Shown here: positions 55,083-64,000 of the stretch, in pieces
Numbering within the stretch: position 1 is the first letter of the stretch
How the letters are laid out: every line of letters starts with the position of its first letter
Assembly: GCF_014192215.1 (NCBI RefSeq)
Contig: NZ_JACHXP010000013.1
Span: 1 to 64,000 of the forward strand
Source: Halomonas cerina
GTDB lineage: Bacteria; Pseudomonadota; Gammaproteobacteria; Pseudomonadales; Halomonadaceae
Reading direction: 5' to 3'
Length of the DNA stretch: 64,000 nucleotides
Made by a program: the position numbers and the translations under genes
Notes under the pieces: model-generated
Databases searched by the model: none
What the model saw: the letters and a program-made list of their open reading frames with translations, nothing else
Told to the model about the DNA's origin: nothing

Positions 55083-55841
55083 ATGCTCGACCGCATCCGC
55101 ATCGTCCTGATCGGCACCAGCCACCCCGGCAACATCGGCGGCACGGCCCGCGCCATGCACAACATGGGCCTCTCGGACCTGGCCCTGGTGGCCCCGCGCT
55201 GCAAGGCGATCACCGCCGACAGCGTCTCCCGGGCTTCGGGCGCCGACCGCCTGGTGCACGACGCTCGAGTGGTGGCCTCCCTCGAGCAGGCGGTGGCGGA
55301 CTGCACCCTGGTGGTGGGCGCCAGTGCCCGCTCGCGCACCCTGCCCTGGCCGATGATCACGCCTCGCCAGCTCGGCAGCCAGCTTCCCGAGGAGCTGGCC
55401 GACCCCGAGGCCCACGTGGCCCTGGTCTTCGGCCGCGAGGACAGCGGACTGACCAATGCCGAACTGCAACGTTGCCATGCCCACGTGCATATCCCCACCA
55501 ACCCGGACTTCAGCTCGCTGAACCTGGCCGCCGCCGTGCAGGTGCTGGCTTACGAGTGTCGGCTCGCCTGGCTCGAGGGGCGCCCGAGTGATGCCGACAC
55601 GGCCTCCGCCTCCGCCCTGGCCAGCCATGCGGAGCTCGAGCACTACTTCGCCCACCTGGAGCGTACTCTGATCGATATCGGCTTCCATGACCCGGCGACC
55701 CCCCGCCAGCTGATGGCCCGACTACGCCGCTTCACCCTGCGCGCCCGGCCGGAGCGCATGGAGCTCAACATCCTGCGCGGCATTCTCACCGCCACGCAGC
55801 AGCAGGCCGAACGCGCCACCGGCGACGACGGGACGCCTTGA
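55083..55841 (+). CDS. trmJ: tRNA (cytidine/uridine-2'-O-)-methyltransferase TrmJ
   Basis: A 252-residue SPOUT enzyme that methylates the ribose at tRNA position 32. It begins [36 protein letters not shown] (SPOUT motif 1), has [18 protein letters not shown] (motif 2) and [24 protein letters not shown] (motif 3 of the knot). AGGAAG precedes ATG 55083. It is divergent from suhB, the usual arrangement. Confidence 0.95.
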   Translation: MLDRIRIVLIGTSHPGNIGGTARAMHNMGLSDLALVAPRCKAITADSVSRASGADRLVHDARVVASLEQAVADCTLVVGASARSRTLPWPMITPRQLGSQLPEELADPEAHVALVFGREDSGLTNAELQRCHAHVHIPTNPDFSSLNLAAAVQVLAYECRLAWLEGRPSDADTASASALASHAELEHYFAHLERTLIDIGFHDPATPRQLMARLRRFTLRARPERMELNILRGILTATQQQAERATGDDGTP

Positions 55842-55863
55842 AGCGCCGCCGCCGTGCCCCCAC

Positions 55864-55885
55864 TATAAAAGCCTCTTCTATAAAA
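55864..55885 (+). promoter_or_regulatory. Tandem TATAAAA boxes before cysE
   Basis: Two copies of TATAAAA (55864-55870 and 55879-55885) spaced 15 bases lie in the short trmJ-cysE gap. Each could serve as a -10 element, but no matching -35 was found. They are unusual in such GC-rich DNA. Confidence 0.35.
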
Positions 55886-55920
55886 AACCTCCTCCTTCGC
55901 CCGCCACCAAGGACCGCTGC

Positions 55921-56787
55921 ATGCTTCAACGTCTGCGCGAGGACATCAACAGCGTATTCGCCCGCGACCCGGCGGCGCGCAACTTCCTGGAAGTGCTGAC
56001 CAACTACCCGGGCCTGCATGCCCTGCTGATCCACCGCCTGAGCCATCGACTATGGCAGCACAACCTCAAGTGGCTGGCACGGACCCTGTCGACCTTCTCG
56101 CGCTGGCTCACCGGCATCGAGATCCACCCCGGGGCGAAGATCGGCCGGCGCTTCTTCATCGACCACGGCATGGGCGTGGTGATCGGCGAGACCGCCGAAG
56201 TGGGCGACGACGTGACCCTCTACCAGGGCGTGACCCTTGGCGGCACCAGCTGGAACCAGGGCAAGCGCCACCCAACCCTGGAGGACGGGGTGATCGTCGG
56301 GGCCGGCGCCAAGATTCTAGGGCCCTTCAGCGTAGGCACCGGGGCCAAGATCGGCTCCAACGCCGTGGTCACCAAGGAGGTGCCCGCCGGCGCCACGGTG
56401 GTGGGCATCCCCGGCAAGATCGTCAAGCGCGACGAACCCGACAGCGCCGAGGCCCTCGAGGTGGATCCCGCACGCCGCGAGGCGATACGCCAGAAATTCG
56501 GCTTCGACGCCTACGGGGTCAGCCAGGACATGCCCGACCCGGTGGCCCGTTCGATGCAGGCGATGCTCGACCACATGCATGCGGTGGACGAGCGCATCGA
56601 GCGCATGTGCCAAACCCTGCGCAAGGTGGACGCCAGCTACCGCGACGGCCAGCTTCCCGAGCTGCGCGACGAGGACTTCGCCGAGATCCTCGACGACGTG
56701 GATAGCGGCTGCTCACCGGCAGAGCGCGAGGGAACCGCCACTTCCCGCCAGCGTGAGCCGAAGCCGCCCGCCCGGGGAAATGGTTGA
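55921..56787 (+). CDS. cysE: Serine O-acetyltransferase CysE
   Basis: A 288-residue enzyme that makes O-acetylserine for cysteine synthesis. It has the N-terminal helical domain, then left-handed beta-helix hexapeptide repeats ([43 protein letters not shown], about residues 67-108) that contain the catalytic His-Asp region, followed by [20 protein letters not shown]. The last 70 residues are a charged tail longer than in E. coli CysE. It lies directly ahead of iscR, linking cysteine supply with Fe-S assembly. Confidence 0.93.
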   Translation: MLQRLREDINSVFARDPAARNFLEVLTNYPGLHALLIHRLSHRLWQHNLKWLARTLSTFSRWLTGIEIHPGAKIGRRFFIDHGMGVVIGETAEVGDDVTLYQGVTLGGTSWNQGKRHPTLEDGVIVGAGAKILGPFSVGTGAKIGSNAVVTKEVPAGATVVGIPGKIVKRDEPDSAEALEVDPARREAIRQKFGFDAYGVSQDMPDPVARSMQAMLDHMHAVDERIERMCQTLRKVDASYRDGQLPELRDEDFAEILDDVDSGCSPAEREGTATSRQREPKPPARGNG

Positions 56788-56813
56788 CCACGCTACTCGG
56801 TCTTTACCATAAT
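56781..56813 (+). promoter_or_regulatory. iscR promoter with type-1 IscR site
   Basis: TTGACC (56784-56789), an 18-base spacer and CATAAT (56808-56813) form a promoter. The sequence GGTTGACCACGCTACTCGGT across the -35 closely resembles the E. coli iscR operator AGTTGACCAATTTTACTCGG, so the [2Fe-2S] form of IscR probably represses its own operon. The site overlaps the cysE stop codon. Confidence 0.7.
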
Positions 56814-56898
56814 GTCGGTTCGACCCGACCTCTCCCAGGGACGTCGGCACGCTTCCATCGACCGCCGACCCACGCGTCGTCGCCGAGGTAACTTCCTC

Positions 56899-57369
56899 AT
56901 GCGCCTGACCACCAAGGGACGCTACGCCGTCACCGCCATGCTCGACCTGGCGCTGAATGCCAATGCCGGCCCGATCAGCCTCGCCGATATCTCGCGCCGA
57001 CAGGAGATCTCGCTGTCCTACCTCGAGCAGCTGTTCGCTCGCCTGCGGCGGGCGCGCCTGGTGGAGAGCGTGCGCGGCCCCGGTGGCGGCTACCTGCTGG
57101 CCATGGCGCCGGAGACAATCACGGTGGCCCGGGTCATCGATGCCGTCAACGAGTCGGTGGACACCACCCGCTGCGGGGGGTTGTCGGACTGCCAGCAGGG
57201 CGATACTTGCCTGACCCACCACCTGTGGAGCGAGCTCTCCGAGCAGATCCACGGCTTCCTCGAGAGCGTCACCCTGGGCCAGCTCGCCGGACGCCCCGAC
57301 GTCCAGGCGATCGCCGGCCGCCAGCGCCGCCGGCAGGACGGCGACACCATCCTGGCCTCGTCGCCCTGA
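56899..57369 (+). CDS. iscR: Fe-S cluster assembly regulator IscR
   Basis: A 156-residue Rrf2-type repressor. [19 protein letters not shown] is the standard start, followed by the winged helix ([21 protein letters not shown]) and the cluster site with Cys92, Cys98 and Cys104 plus His107 ([19 protein letters not shown]), the same numbering as E. coli. It senses cluster supply and controls this operon. A start at 56812 was rejected because it adds a low-similarity head. GAGG precedes ATG 56899. Confidence 0.95.
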   Translation: MRLTTKGRYAVTAMLDLALNANAGPISLADISRRQEISLSYLEQLFARLRRARLVESVRGPGGGYLLAMAPETITVARVIDAVNESVDTTRCGGLSDCQQGDTCLTHHLWSELSEQIHGFLESVTLGQLAGRPDVQAIAGRQRRRQDGDTILASSP

Positions 57370-57409
57370 GCGACCGGCCGCTTCACCTCCAGAATCCTCA
57401 AGCGAGCCC

Positions 57410-58567
57410 ATGAGCGCACCCGTCTATCTCGATTACGCCGCCACCACCCCAGTCGACCCACGGGTTGCGGAGGTCATGAGCCGCCACCTGACCCTGGACG
57501 GCATCTTCGCCAACCCCGCCTCGCGCAGCCACATGCCCGGCTGGCAGGCGGAACAGGCCGTGGAAGTCGCCCGTCGCCAGGTCGCCGACCTGATCGGTGC
57601 CGACCCCCGCGAGATCGTCTGGACCAGCGGCGCTACCGAGGCCGATAACCTGGCACTGACCGGCTTCATGCGCGCCAACCGGGCCCGCGGCCGCCACCTG
57701 ATAACCTCACGCATCGAGCACAAGGCCGTGGTCGACACGGCGACGGCGCTGGAGGCCGAGGGCGTCGAGGTAACCTGGCTGACGCCGGATCGTGATGGTC
57801 GCATCGCGCCACAGCAGCTGCGCGCCGCCATGCGCGAGGACACGGTGCTGGTGTCGCTGATGGCAGTGAACAACGAACTCGGCGTCATCCACGACCTGGC
57901 GGCGCTGGCCGAGGTGGCCCATGCCGGGGGCGCCGTCTTCCATACCGACGCCGCCCAGGCGGTGGGGCGCCTGCCCCTGGACGTGACGCGTCTGGGCATC
58001 GACCTGATGTCGCTGTCCGGCCACAAGGCCTACGGGCCCAAGGGCGTCGGCGCCCTCTATGTCCGGCGCGACCCGGACCTGCGCCTGGAGGCGCTGATCC
58101 ACGGCGGCGGCCACGAGCGCGGCATGCGCTCCGGAACCCTGCCGACCCACCAGATCGTCGGCATGGGGGAAGCCTTCACCCTCGCCGGTCGCGAAGGCGA
58201 GGCCGACCAGGCACGGATCCTCGCCCAGCGCGACCGCCTGCTGGCCGGGCTCGAGGGGCTGGAGGGCATCCATCACAACACGGCTCTCGACGTGGCGGTG
58301 CCCAATATCCTCAACCTGGCCTTCGAGGGCGTGGATGGCGAGTCGCTGCTGATGGCTCTGCGCGACATCGCGCTGTCCACCGGGTCGGCCTGCAACTCGG
58401 CCAGCGTCGAGCCATCCTATGTTCTGAAGGGCATCGGGGTGCCGCGGCACCTGGCACTGGCCTCGCTGCGCATCAGCCTCGGCCGCTTCACCACCGAGGA
58501 CGACATCGACCGGGCCATCGAGGCCCTGCGACACGCCTTCACCGGCCTGCGTCGTCAGACGTCCTGA
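57410..58567 (+). CDS. iscS: Cysteine desulfurase IscS lacking the C-terminal tail
   Basis: A PLP enzyme that takes sulfur from cysteine. Motifs include YLDYAATTPVDPRVAEVM, FTSGATE-like WTSGATEADNLAL, the PLP lysine in SLSGHKAYGPKG, and the catalytic cysteine in STGSACNSASVEPSYVLKG. It stops after ALRHAFTGLRRQTS at residue 385, while E. coli IscS (404 residues) goes on with SPLWEMYKQGVDLNSIEW, the tail involved in IscU contact. This fits with absence of iscU downstream. It is otherwise clearly IscS rather than SufS. Confidence 0.92.
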   Translation: MSAPVYLDYAATTPVDPRVAEVMSRHLTLDGIFANPASRSHMPGWQAEQAVEVARRQVADLIGADPREIVWTSGATEADNLALTGFMRANRARGRHLITSRIEHKAVVDTATALEAEGVEVTWLTPDRDGRIAPQQLRAAMREDTVLVSLMAVNNELGVIHDLAALAEVAHAGGAVFHTDAAQAVGRLPLDVTRLGIDLMSLSGHKAYGPKGVGALYVRRDPDLRLEALIHGGGHERGMRSGTLPTHQIVGMGEAFTLAGREGEADQARILAQRDRLLAGLEGLEGIHHNTALDVAVPNILNLAFEGVDGESLLMALRDIALSTGSACNSASVEPSYVLKGIGVPRHLALASLRISLGRFTTEDDIDRAIEALRHAFTGLRRQTS

Positions 58568-58593
58568 TCCACCACCGCTTGCAGGAGAACAGC

Positions 58594-58920
58594 ATGGCGC
58601 ACCTTTCGATCACCACTTCCGCCGCCGAGCAGATCCGCCGGGTGCTCGAGGAGCGTGGCCACGGCCTGGGCCTGCGGGTCTCGGTCAAGCCCAGCGGCTG
58701 CTCGGGCTACAGCTACGTGCTCGACTTCGCCGACGAGGCGGCCAATGACGACGTGGCCTTCAAGGAACACGGCGTCAGTGTCTTCGTGGCCCCCGAGGCC
58801 CTGGAGATGCTCGACGGCAGCGAGGTCGACTACGTATCCGAGGGCCTGAACCGGTACTTCCGCTTCAACAACCCCAACGTCAAGGACCAGTGCGGCTGCG
58901 GCGAGAGCTTCAGCGTCTGA
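58594..58920 (+). CDS. iscA: A-type Fe-S carrier IscA
   Basis: A 108-residue HesB/IscA protein with the three conserved cysteines: [13 protein letters not shown] (first) and DQCGCGESF (second and third). It binds and passes on iron or Fe-S clusters. AGGAGAA precedes ATG 58594. In other gammaproteobacteria iscU stands between iscS and iscA; here the two genes are 26 bases apart. Confidence 0.93.
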   Translation: MAHLSITTSAAEQIRRVLEERGHGLGLRVSVKPSGCSGYSYVLDFADEAANDDVAFKEHGVSVFVAPEALEMLDGSEVDYVSEGLNRYFRFNNPNVKDQCGCGESFSV

Positions 58921-58969
58921 AGCCGCCAGGTGGTCGTCGTCAGAGTCGTGTGTTCGGGGCTACTCCGTC

Positions 58970-59054
58970 GACAGGTCTTCGAGGGGGCGCTGTGAACCCC
59001 TCCATGGGCGCTACCGATTCCATCCCTGGAATAGGACCCCCTCTTCGGCCTGTC
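58970..59054. repeat. Possible Halomonas-type intergenic repeat
   Basis: An element of about 85 bases with imperfect dyad symmetry: GACAGG and AGGGGG at the left, CCCCCT and CCTGTC at the right, and a core CCCTCCATGGGCGCTACC. From memory, very similar CCATCCATGGGCGCTAC motifs recur between genes in Halomonas-related genomes, like REP or BIME elements. Only one copy is visible here. It fills the gap left after iscA and before ndk. Confidence 0.45.
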
Positions 59055-59109
59055 CCCGGCGCTCCTCGCTTGTGCAATGGCGACGCCCCTCGTCGGAACC
59101 GGAGCGCGA

Positions 59110-59139
59110 TTGTTTATCGCCGCCCCGGGGCGGTATACT
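59110..59139 (+). promoter_or_regulatory. ndk promoter with palindromic GC spacer
   Basis: TTGTTT (59110-59115) and TATACT (59134-59139) are spaced by 18 bases. The spacer contains the perfect 14-base palindrome CCGCCCCGGGGCGG (59120-59133). The region explains transcription of ndk and the following genes apart from the isc promoter. Confidence 0.55.
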
Positions 59140-59267
59140 CTGCGCCCAGTCGGCGCCCGGCGCCGCGCCGCTTGATTCGCCACGCCGCGCCGTCCCCGCC
59201 TCCTCACCGGAGCACGGGGGCGGCGCGGCGTCATCCCGTACTTCCTTTTAACCGGAGATATGCCCCC

Positions 59268-59696
59268 ATGGCCAACCAGCGCACCCTGTCCATCATCAAG
59301 CCCGACGCCGTCGCCAAGAATGTGATCGGCGAGATCGAGAGCCGCTTCGAGAAGGCCGGCCTCAAGATCGTCGCCGCCAAGATGCTCCAGCTGTCTCAGG
59401 AGCAGGCCGAAGGCTTCTACGCCGAGCACAAGGAACGCCCCTTCTTCAAGGACCTGGTGGGCTTCATGACCTCCGGTCCGGTGGTCGTGCAGGTGCTGGA
59501 GGGCGATAACGCCATCGCCGCCAACCGCGACCTGATGGGCGCCACCAACCCCAAGGAAGCCGAGGCCGGCACCATCCGCGCCGACTACGCCCAGTCCATC
59601 GACGCCAACGCCGTTCACGGCTCCGACTCACCGGAATCCGCCGAGCGCGAGATCGCCTACTTCTTCGAGGACAGCGAGATCTGCCCGCGCGGCTGA
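59268..59696 (+). CDS. ndk: Nucleoside diphosphate kinase
   Basis: A 142-residue enzyme that phosphorylates nucleoside diphosphates. [27 protein letters not shown] and the active-site His in [20 protein letters not shown] are diagnostic. ATG 59268 follows GGAGATATGCCCCC. The usual upstream neighbour iscX is absent. It is followed by rlmN, as in related bacteria. Confidence 0.96.
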   Translation: MANQRTLSIIKPDAVAKNVIGEIESRFEKAGLKIVAAKMLQLSQEQAEGFYAEHKERPFFKDLVGFMTSGPVVVQVLEGDNAIAANRDLMGATNPKEAEAGTIRADYAQSIDANAVHGSDSPESAEREIAYFFEDSEICPRG

Positions 59697-59756
59697 TCGC
59701 CTGTCACCGGCGGGGGGCTCCCACCCCCGCTCAGCCCCACCGACCCGCTGACTGCC

Positions 59757-60884
59757 ATGACCGCCATCCCTGCTCCGCAACGCACCAACCTGCTCGGCAT
59801 GACGCGCGAGGAGATGGAAGCCTTCTTCCTCTCCATCGGCGAGAAGAAGTTCCGTGCCACCCAGGTGATGAAATGGATCCACCACGAGGGCTGCGCCGAC
59901 TTCGCGGCCATGACCAACCTGTCCAAGGCGCTGCGCACGCGACTGGCCGAGGTCGCCGAGATCCGGGGCCCGAGGGTGGTCTACGAGGGCACCTCCAGCG
60001 ACGGCACCCGCAAGTGGGTGCTGGAGGTGGAGGACGGCAGCTACGTGGAGACGGTGCTGATCCCCGCCGAGAACGGCAAGCGCCGCACGCTGTGCGTGTC
60101 CTCCCAGGTCGGCTGCTCGCTGGACTGCAGCTTCTGCTCCACCGGCAAGCAGGGCTTCCAGCGCAACCTCACCGCCGCCGAGATCATCGGCCAGGTGTGG
60201 GTCGCCAGCAACAGCGTCGGCCCCCGCAAGGACACCGCCAACCGTCCGGTCACCAACGTGGTGATGATGGGCATGGGCGAGCCGCTGCTGAACTACGACA
60301 ACGTGGTGCCGGCCATGAAGCTGATGCTCGACGACAACGGCTATGGCCTCTCCAAGCGCCGCGTCACCCTCTCCACCTCTGGGGTGGTGCCGATGCTCGA
60401 CAGGCTTGGCGACGAGCTCGACGTGAGCCTGGCCATCTCGCTGCACGCCGCCAACGACGCGTTGCGCAACGAGTTGGTGCCACTCAACCGCAAGTACAAT
60501 ATCCGCACCCTGCTCGATGCCTGCCATCGCTACCTGGCCAAGTGCGACGACACGCGAATGGTCACCATCGAGTACACGGTGATCAAGGACGTCAACGATC
60601 AGCGAGAACATGCCGAACAGCTCGCCGCGCTGCTTGAGGAACTGCCCTGCAAGATCAACCTGATCCCGTTCAACCCCTTCCCCCACTCGGGATACGAGAC
60701 GCCGTCCCGCAACCAGGTGATGCGCTTCCAGCAGTGGCTCTATGAACTCGGCTACACGGCGCCGATCCGCTCCACCCGCGGTGACGACATCGATGCCGCC
60801 TGCGGCCAGCTGGTGGGGCGGGTCAAGGACCGCACCAAGCGTCACGCCCGTTATATCCAGTCGATCCAGCTGGATGCCGACTGA
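59757..60884 (+). CDS. rlmN: 23S rRNA/tRNA adenine-C2 methyltransferase RlmN
   Basis: A 375-residue radical-SAM enzyme that methylates A2503 of 23S rRNA and A37 of some tRNAs. It has the radical-SAM triad CSLDCSFC (residues about 121-128), [18 protein letters not shown], and the methyl-carrying cysteine near the C-terminus in [14 protein letters not shown]. Order ndk-rlmN-pilW is conserved. Confidence 0.96.
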   Translation: MTAIPAPQRTNLLGMTREEMEAFFLSIGEKKFRATQVMKWIHHEGCADFAAMTNLSKALRTRLAEVAEIRGPRVVYEGTSSDGTRKWVLEVEDGSYVETVLIPAENGKRRTLCVSSQVGCSLDCSFCSTGKQGFQRNLTAAEIIGQVWVASNSVGPRKDTANRPVTNVVMMGMGEPLLNYDNVVPAMKLMLDDNGYGLSKRRVTLSTSGVVPMLDRLGDELDVSLAISLHAANDALRNELVPLNRKYNIRTLLDACHRYLAKCDDTRMVTIEYTVIKDVNDQREHAEQLAALLEELPCKINLIPFNPFPHSGYETPSRNQVMRFQQWLYELGYTAPIRSTRGDDIDAACGQLVGRVKDRTKRHARYIQSIQLDAD

Positions 60885-61066
60885 GATCGGGCCACCTTGA
60901 CTTCGCCCAGGCACAGCGCTTTGATGGTCACGCCTTTTTCATCATCGGCCAGGCCTTCCGCCCGGGTCTCGGCATGCGCCTGGGGCGCGACGCCGTCGAT
61001 ACGCCCGACAGTCGCCGTCTACGTGAGCCGCCCATCACGAGCGTGTCTCCCATGAGAGAGCATGAC

Positions 61067-61810
61067 ATGTCGCGTCGCCCGAGCACGCCAGCCTCCCGTC
61101 CGTTGGCCTTGGTGGCCCTGCTGATCGCCTCCCTGTGGCTGGCCGGCTGCGCCACCCGCCCTGGGGGGGATGCGGGTCCCGGCGAGCCGGCCGAGGCCTA
61201 CGCGCGCCTTGGCGAGGCCTACCTGGAGCGCAACAACCTGCCGCGGGCGCTCTCGGCGCTGGACAAGGCGCTGGAACTGGATCCCGACGATGCCGAGGCC
61301 CTGCAGGCCATGGCCATGGTCTACCAGCGTCAGGGCGAGGCGCGCCTGGCTGACGAGACCTTCCGTCGCGCCCTCGATGCCGACCCCGGATTGACCCGAG
61401 CACACAACAATTACGCCGCCTTCCTGTATGATCAGGGGCGGATTCGCGAGGCCTGCGAGCAGCTCGAGCAGGCCGCCGACAACAGGCAATATGCCAATCG
61501 GGCCCAGCTGTTCGCCAACCTGGGGCAGTGCCGCCAGCAGCTGGGCGACATCGAGGCCGCCCGCGACAGTTACCGGCGCGCCCAGAGCATCGACCCGCGC
61601 CGCCCGCGCAGCTACCTGCTGCTGGCCGAGCTCGAGGCCGACCAGGGCAACCTCGCTCGCGCGCAGCAGCAGCTCGATACCTACATGCGATTGGCGGGCC
61701 CCCGGGAAGCGGCGCTGCGCCTGGCACTCGAGATCGCTCGGGCCCGAGGCGACCTGGCGGCGGCGGCCTTCTACCGGGAGCAGCTGGACGTGCCCCGTGG
61801 TACGCCCTGA
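61067..61810 (+). CDS. pilW: Type IV pilus biogenesis lipoprotein PilF/PilW
   Basis: A 247-residue lipoprotein (lipobox LAGC in SLWLAGCATR) with at least five TPR-like repeats (YARLGEAYLERNNLPRALSALDKALELDPDDAEALQAMAMVYQRQG is the first pair). It pilots the PilQ secretin to the outer membrane. ATG 61067 is chosen over 61052; both are weak in ribosome sites. Gene order rlmN-pilW-rodZ-ispG is standard. Confidence 0.88.
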   Translation: MSRRPSTPASRPLALVALLIASLWLAGCATRPGGDAGPGEPAEAYARLGEAYLERNNLPRALSALDKALELDPDDAEALQAMAMVYQRQGEARLADETFRRALDADPGLTRAHNNYAAFLYDQGRIREACEQLEQAADNRQYANRAQLFANLGQCRQQLGDIEAARDSYRRAQSIDPRRPRSYLLLAELEADQGNLARAQQQLDTYMRLAGPREAALRLALEIARARGDLAAAAFYREQLDVPRGTP

Positions 61811-61840
61811 CCACCGTTATCTGACGAAGGATGCTCAGCC

Positions 61841-62794
61841 ATGCGCGACACCGAAACCACCGATGACGCGGCCGTCACCACGCCCCAGGCCTCGCCTGGC
61901 GAGCTGCTCTACCAGGAACGCGAGCTCCAGGGCCTGTCCCTGGAAGAGGTCGCCGCGGCACTGAACCTGCGCCCCGCGGTCATCCGGGGCCTGGAACAGG
62001 ACAGCTACGAAGAGGTGCCAGTGGCGGCCTACCGGCGTGGCTACCTGCGCGCCTATGCCCGCCTGCTGGGCATGGACGAGCAGCATGTCATCGCCCTCTA
62101 CAAGGCCCGCTTCGGCAAGGAGGAGAGCGAACGCAAGGTCATCCCGGTGCAAGTCGCCAAGCCACCCTCCCGGCTGGGCGCCTGGGCCTTTCGCCTGGTC
62201 ACCCTGCTGGTCATCGCCGGGCTGGTCGGGCTGACCCTGCTGTGGTGGCAGAGCCGCGGCGGCAGCCAGCCACCGGCACCCGCCGATAGTGGGCCGGTCG
62301 CGGTGGATAGCCTCGATGGCCGTACCACCATCACCGAGGACGGCAGGGCCACCGATGACGTCGGCCGGCCGGCGGCCGAGACGGAGACGCCCCCGGCGCC
62401 GGACGCACCGTCACCGGACGGCGAAACCGCCACCGAGGCCTCGCCTACCATAGCCGCCGAGCCGGAAGTGCCGGCCGAGGTGGCCGGCGAGCCGGCCCCG
62501 GAGGCTGCCGAGGCGACCACGGCGGAGGCCACGCCCGAGCCCGCCGCCGACCCGCGGGTACTGAACTTCACCTTCAACGAACAGTCCTGGACCGAGATCT
62601 TCGATGCCGACAACCAGCGCATCTTCGTCGGCCTGCAGGAACCCGGCACCACGGCACGCGTCGAAGGCGAACCGCCCTTCCGCCTGACCGTGGGCAACGC
62701 CACCGGCGTCGAGCTGGTCTGGCGCGGCGAGGTCGTGGACCTCGGTGAACGCGCCGGGGCCAACAACGTCGCCCGCTTTACCCTGGGAGAGTGA
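61841..62794 (+). CDS. rodZ: Cytoskeletal protein RodZ
   Basis: A 317-residue protein: N-terminal Cro-type helix-turn-helix ([35 protein letters not shown], about residues 25-60), a membrane helix ([18 protein letters not shown], about 120-137), a Pro/Ala/Glu-rich linker and the periplasmic DUF4115 domain ([21 protein letters not shown]). It ties MreB to the cell wall machinery. The linker is unusually acidic. Confidence 0.93.
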   Translation: MRDTETTDDAAVTTPQASPGELLYQERELQGLSLEEVAAALNLRPAVIRGLEQDSYEEVPVAAYRRGYLRAYARLLGMDEQHVIALYKARFGKEESERKVIPVQVAKPPSRLGAWAFRLVTLLVIAGLVGLTLLWWQSRGGSQPPAPADSGPVAVDSLDGRTTITEDGRATDDVGRPAAETETPPAPDAPSPDGETATEASPTIAAEPEVPAEVAGEPAPEAAEATTAEATPEPAADPRVLNFTFNEQSWTEIFDADNQRIFVGLQEPGTTARVEGEPPFRLTVGNATGVELVWRGEVVDLGERAGANNVARFTLGE

Positions 62795-62804
62795 TTCCGT
62801 CGCC

Positions 62805-63920
62805 ATGCATGCCCCATCGCCCATCATCCGTCGCCAGTCACGCCAGATTCACGTGGGCTCCGTGCCGGTCGGGGGCGGCGCCCCCATCTCCGTGCAGAGC
62901 ATGACCAACACCGACACCCTGGACGTGACCGCCACCGTGGCCCAGATCCGTCAGCTCGAGGCCGCCGGTGCCGATATCGTGCGGGTCTCGGTGCCAACCA
63001 TGGACGCCGCCGAGGCCTTCGGCCGCATCAAGCGCGAGGTCGAGGTCCCGCTAGTGGCCGACATCCACTTCGACTACCGGATCGCCCTGCGCGTCGCCGA
63101 GCTGGGCGTCGACTGCCTGCGCATCAACCCCGGCAATATCGGCAAGGAAGAGCGCGTCCGCGCCGTCGTCTCGGCCGCCCGCGATCACGGCATCCCGATC
63201 CGCATCGGCGTCAACGCCGGCTCGCTCGAGAAGGACCTGCAGAAGAAGTACGGCGAGCCCACCCCTGCGGCCCTGGTGGAATCGGCCATGCGTCATATCG
63301 ACCATCTCGAACGCCTCGACTTCCCCGACTTCAAGGTCAGCGTCAAGGCCTCCGACGTCTTCATGGCGGTGGCTGCCTACCGCGATCTGGCCACCCGGAT
63401 CGAGCAGCCGCTGCATCTGGGCATCACCGAGGCCGGCGGGCTGCGCTCGGGCACCGTCAAGTCCTCCATCGGTCTCGGTATGCTGCTGATGGACGGCATC
63501 GGCGACACCATTCGCGTCTCGCTGGCCGCCGACCCCGTCGAGGAAGTCAAGGTCGGCTTCGACATGCTCAAGAGCTTGCGCCTGCGCAGCAAGGGGATCA
63601 ACTTCATTGCCTGCCCGAGCTGCTCGCGTCAGAACTTCGACGTCATCGGCACCATGAACGCCCTGGAGGAGCGCCTCGAGGACATCATGACGCCACTCGA
63701 TGTCTCCGTTATCGGCTGCGTGGTCAACGGGCCCGGTGAGGCGAAGGAGAGCGATATCGGCCTGACCGGCGGCAGCCCCGCCAACCTCGTCTACCTCGAC
63801 GGCAAACCGGCCACCAAGCTGCGCAACGACCACCTGGTCGACGACCTGGAGCGGTTGATCCGCGACAAGGTGCGCGAGAAAGAGCAGGCCGAACAGGATG
63901 TGATCGCCCGAGACGCCTGA
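62805..63920 (+). CDS. ispG: 4-hydroxy-3-methylbut-2-enyl diphosphate synthase (flavodoxin) IspG
   Basis: A 371-residue [4Fe-4S] enzyme of the MEP isoprenoid pathway. It contains [42 protein letters not shown], and the cluster ligands in CPSCSRQNF and [13 protein letters not shown] 62805 agrees with the family; a longer frame from 62745 was rejected. Its order before hisS is standard. Confidence 0.96.
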   Translation: MHAPSPIIRRQSRQIHVGSVPVGGGAPISVQSMTNTDTLDVTATVAQIRQLEAAGADIVRVSVPTMDAAEAFGRIKREVEVPLVADIHFDYRIALRVAELGVDCLRINPGNIGKEERVRAVVSAARDHGIPIRIGVNAGSLEKDLQKKYGEPTPAALVESAMRHIDHLERLDFPDFKVSVKASDVFMAVAAYRDLATRIEQPLHLGITEAGGLRSGTVKSSIGLGMLLMDGIGDTIRVSLAADPVEEVKVGFDMLKSLRLRSKGINFIACPSCSRQNFDVIGTMNALEERLEDIMTPLDVSVIGCVVNGPGEAKESDIGLTGGSPANLVYLDGKPATKLRNDHLVDDLERLIRDKVREKEQAEQDVIARDA

Positions 63921-63947
63921 CCCCGGCCGACCCTCAAGGAGCAAGCA

Positions 63948-64000
63948 TTGAGCAAGAAGATCCAGGCCATCCGTGGCATGAACGACCTGCTGCCGGCGCA
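63948..64000 (+). CDS. hisS: Histidyl-tRNA synthetase, N-terminus only
   Basis: The window ends 53 bases into this gene. The frame reads SKKIQAIRGMNDLLPA, the N-terminus of HisS, from a TTG start with AAGGAG upstream. It is the gene expected after ispG. Confidence 0.85.
   Translation, partial: MSKKIQAIRGMNDLLPA

Noticed and set aside
56812-56898. Extended IscR start at 56812
   Set aside because: It would add 29 residues rich in Arg and lie over the promoter; the family begins at [11 protein letters not shown].

Overview
The window is GC-rich bacterial chromosome with dense, short-spaced genes. Several features point to a halophilic gammaproteobacterium of the Halomonas type (Halomonadaceae): an NhaD-type Na+/H+ antiporter, a polyhydroxyalkanoate phasin, an arginine succinyltransferase (ast/aru) operon with split AruF/AruG subunits, FabV enoyl reductase, and the gammaproteobacterial orders queA-tgt-yajC-secDF and suhB/trmJ-cysE-iscR-iscS-...-ndk-rlmN-pilW-rodZ-ispG-hisS. 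The genus is inferred; no rRNA or other marker gene is present.

Layout. 1-1.6 kb: the 3' part of a large uncharacterised protein, then decayed transposase fragments, which looks like the edge of an accessory region. 1.6-16.4 kb: single genes and short operons, including a YgjV-like membrane protein, NfsA nitroreductase, a DUF1499 protein, an NAD(P)-binding protein, a GNAT, an amino-acid dehydrogenase, an alcohol dehydrogenase coupled to an atypical proline-racemase-family protein, phasin, ArfB, a channel-like membrane protein, DUF3422, CorA, a MaoC-like DUF3581 protein and NhaD. 16.8-22.2 kb: a four-gene cluster of phosphate-binding-like periplasmic protein, beta-barrel, dual GGDEF/EAL sensor, and a lower-GC FeeM/exosortase-type acyltransferase. 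22.2-24.0 kb: a DUF3541 lipoprotein and a TRIC channel protein.

24.2-30.4 kb: the ast operon on the minus strand (astC-aruF-aruG-astD-astB) with overlapping genes and no astE after astB. An ArgR/GlxA-type AraC regulator lies nearby. 32-39.4 kb: FabV, glutathione peroxidase, and a NUDIX-MoxR-DUF58-transglutaminase operon. 39.5-44.4 kb: an AidB-like acyl-CoA dehydrogenase, an EAL protein with a degenerate receiver domain, LysE, Rnk, a 51-residue membrane protein and ExoD. 44.5-46.3 kb: a gene-poor patch with a Pf1-like repressor gene running into tRNA-Leu(CAA).

46.5-52.1 kb: queA-tgt-yajC-secD-secF. 52.2-55.8 kb: flavohemoprotein with an NsrR-like operator, a small conserved protein, SuhB with its metal-binding motif lost, and trmJ. 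55.9-64 kb: cysE-iscR-iscS-iscA-ndk-rlmN-pilW-rodZ-ispG-hisS. The isc part is reduced. iscU, hscB, hscA, fdx and iscX are missing from their usual places, and the encoded IscS lacks the C-terminal tail known for binding IscU.

The most noteworthy observations are the two matched losses (SuhB active site; IscU together with the IscS tail), the c-di-GMP/acyl-signal-like four-gene cluster, and the proline-racemase homologue with Ser/Thr in place of both catalytic cysteines. No CRISPR array, rRNA or intact insertion sequence was seen.
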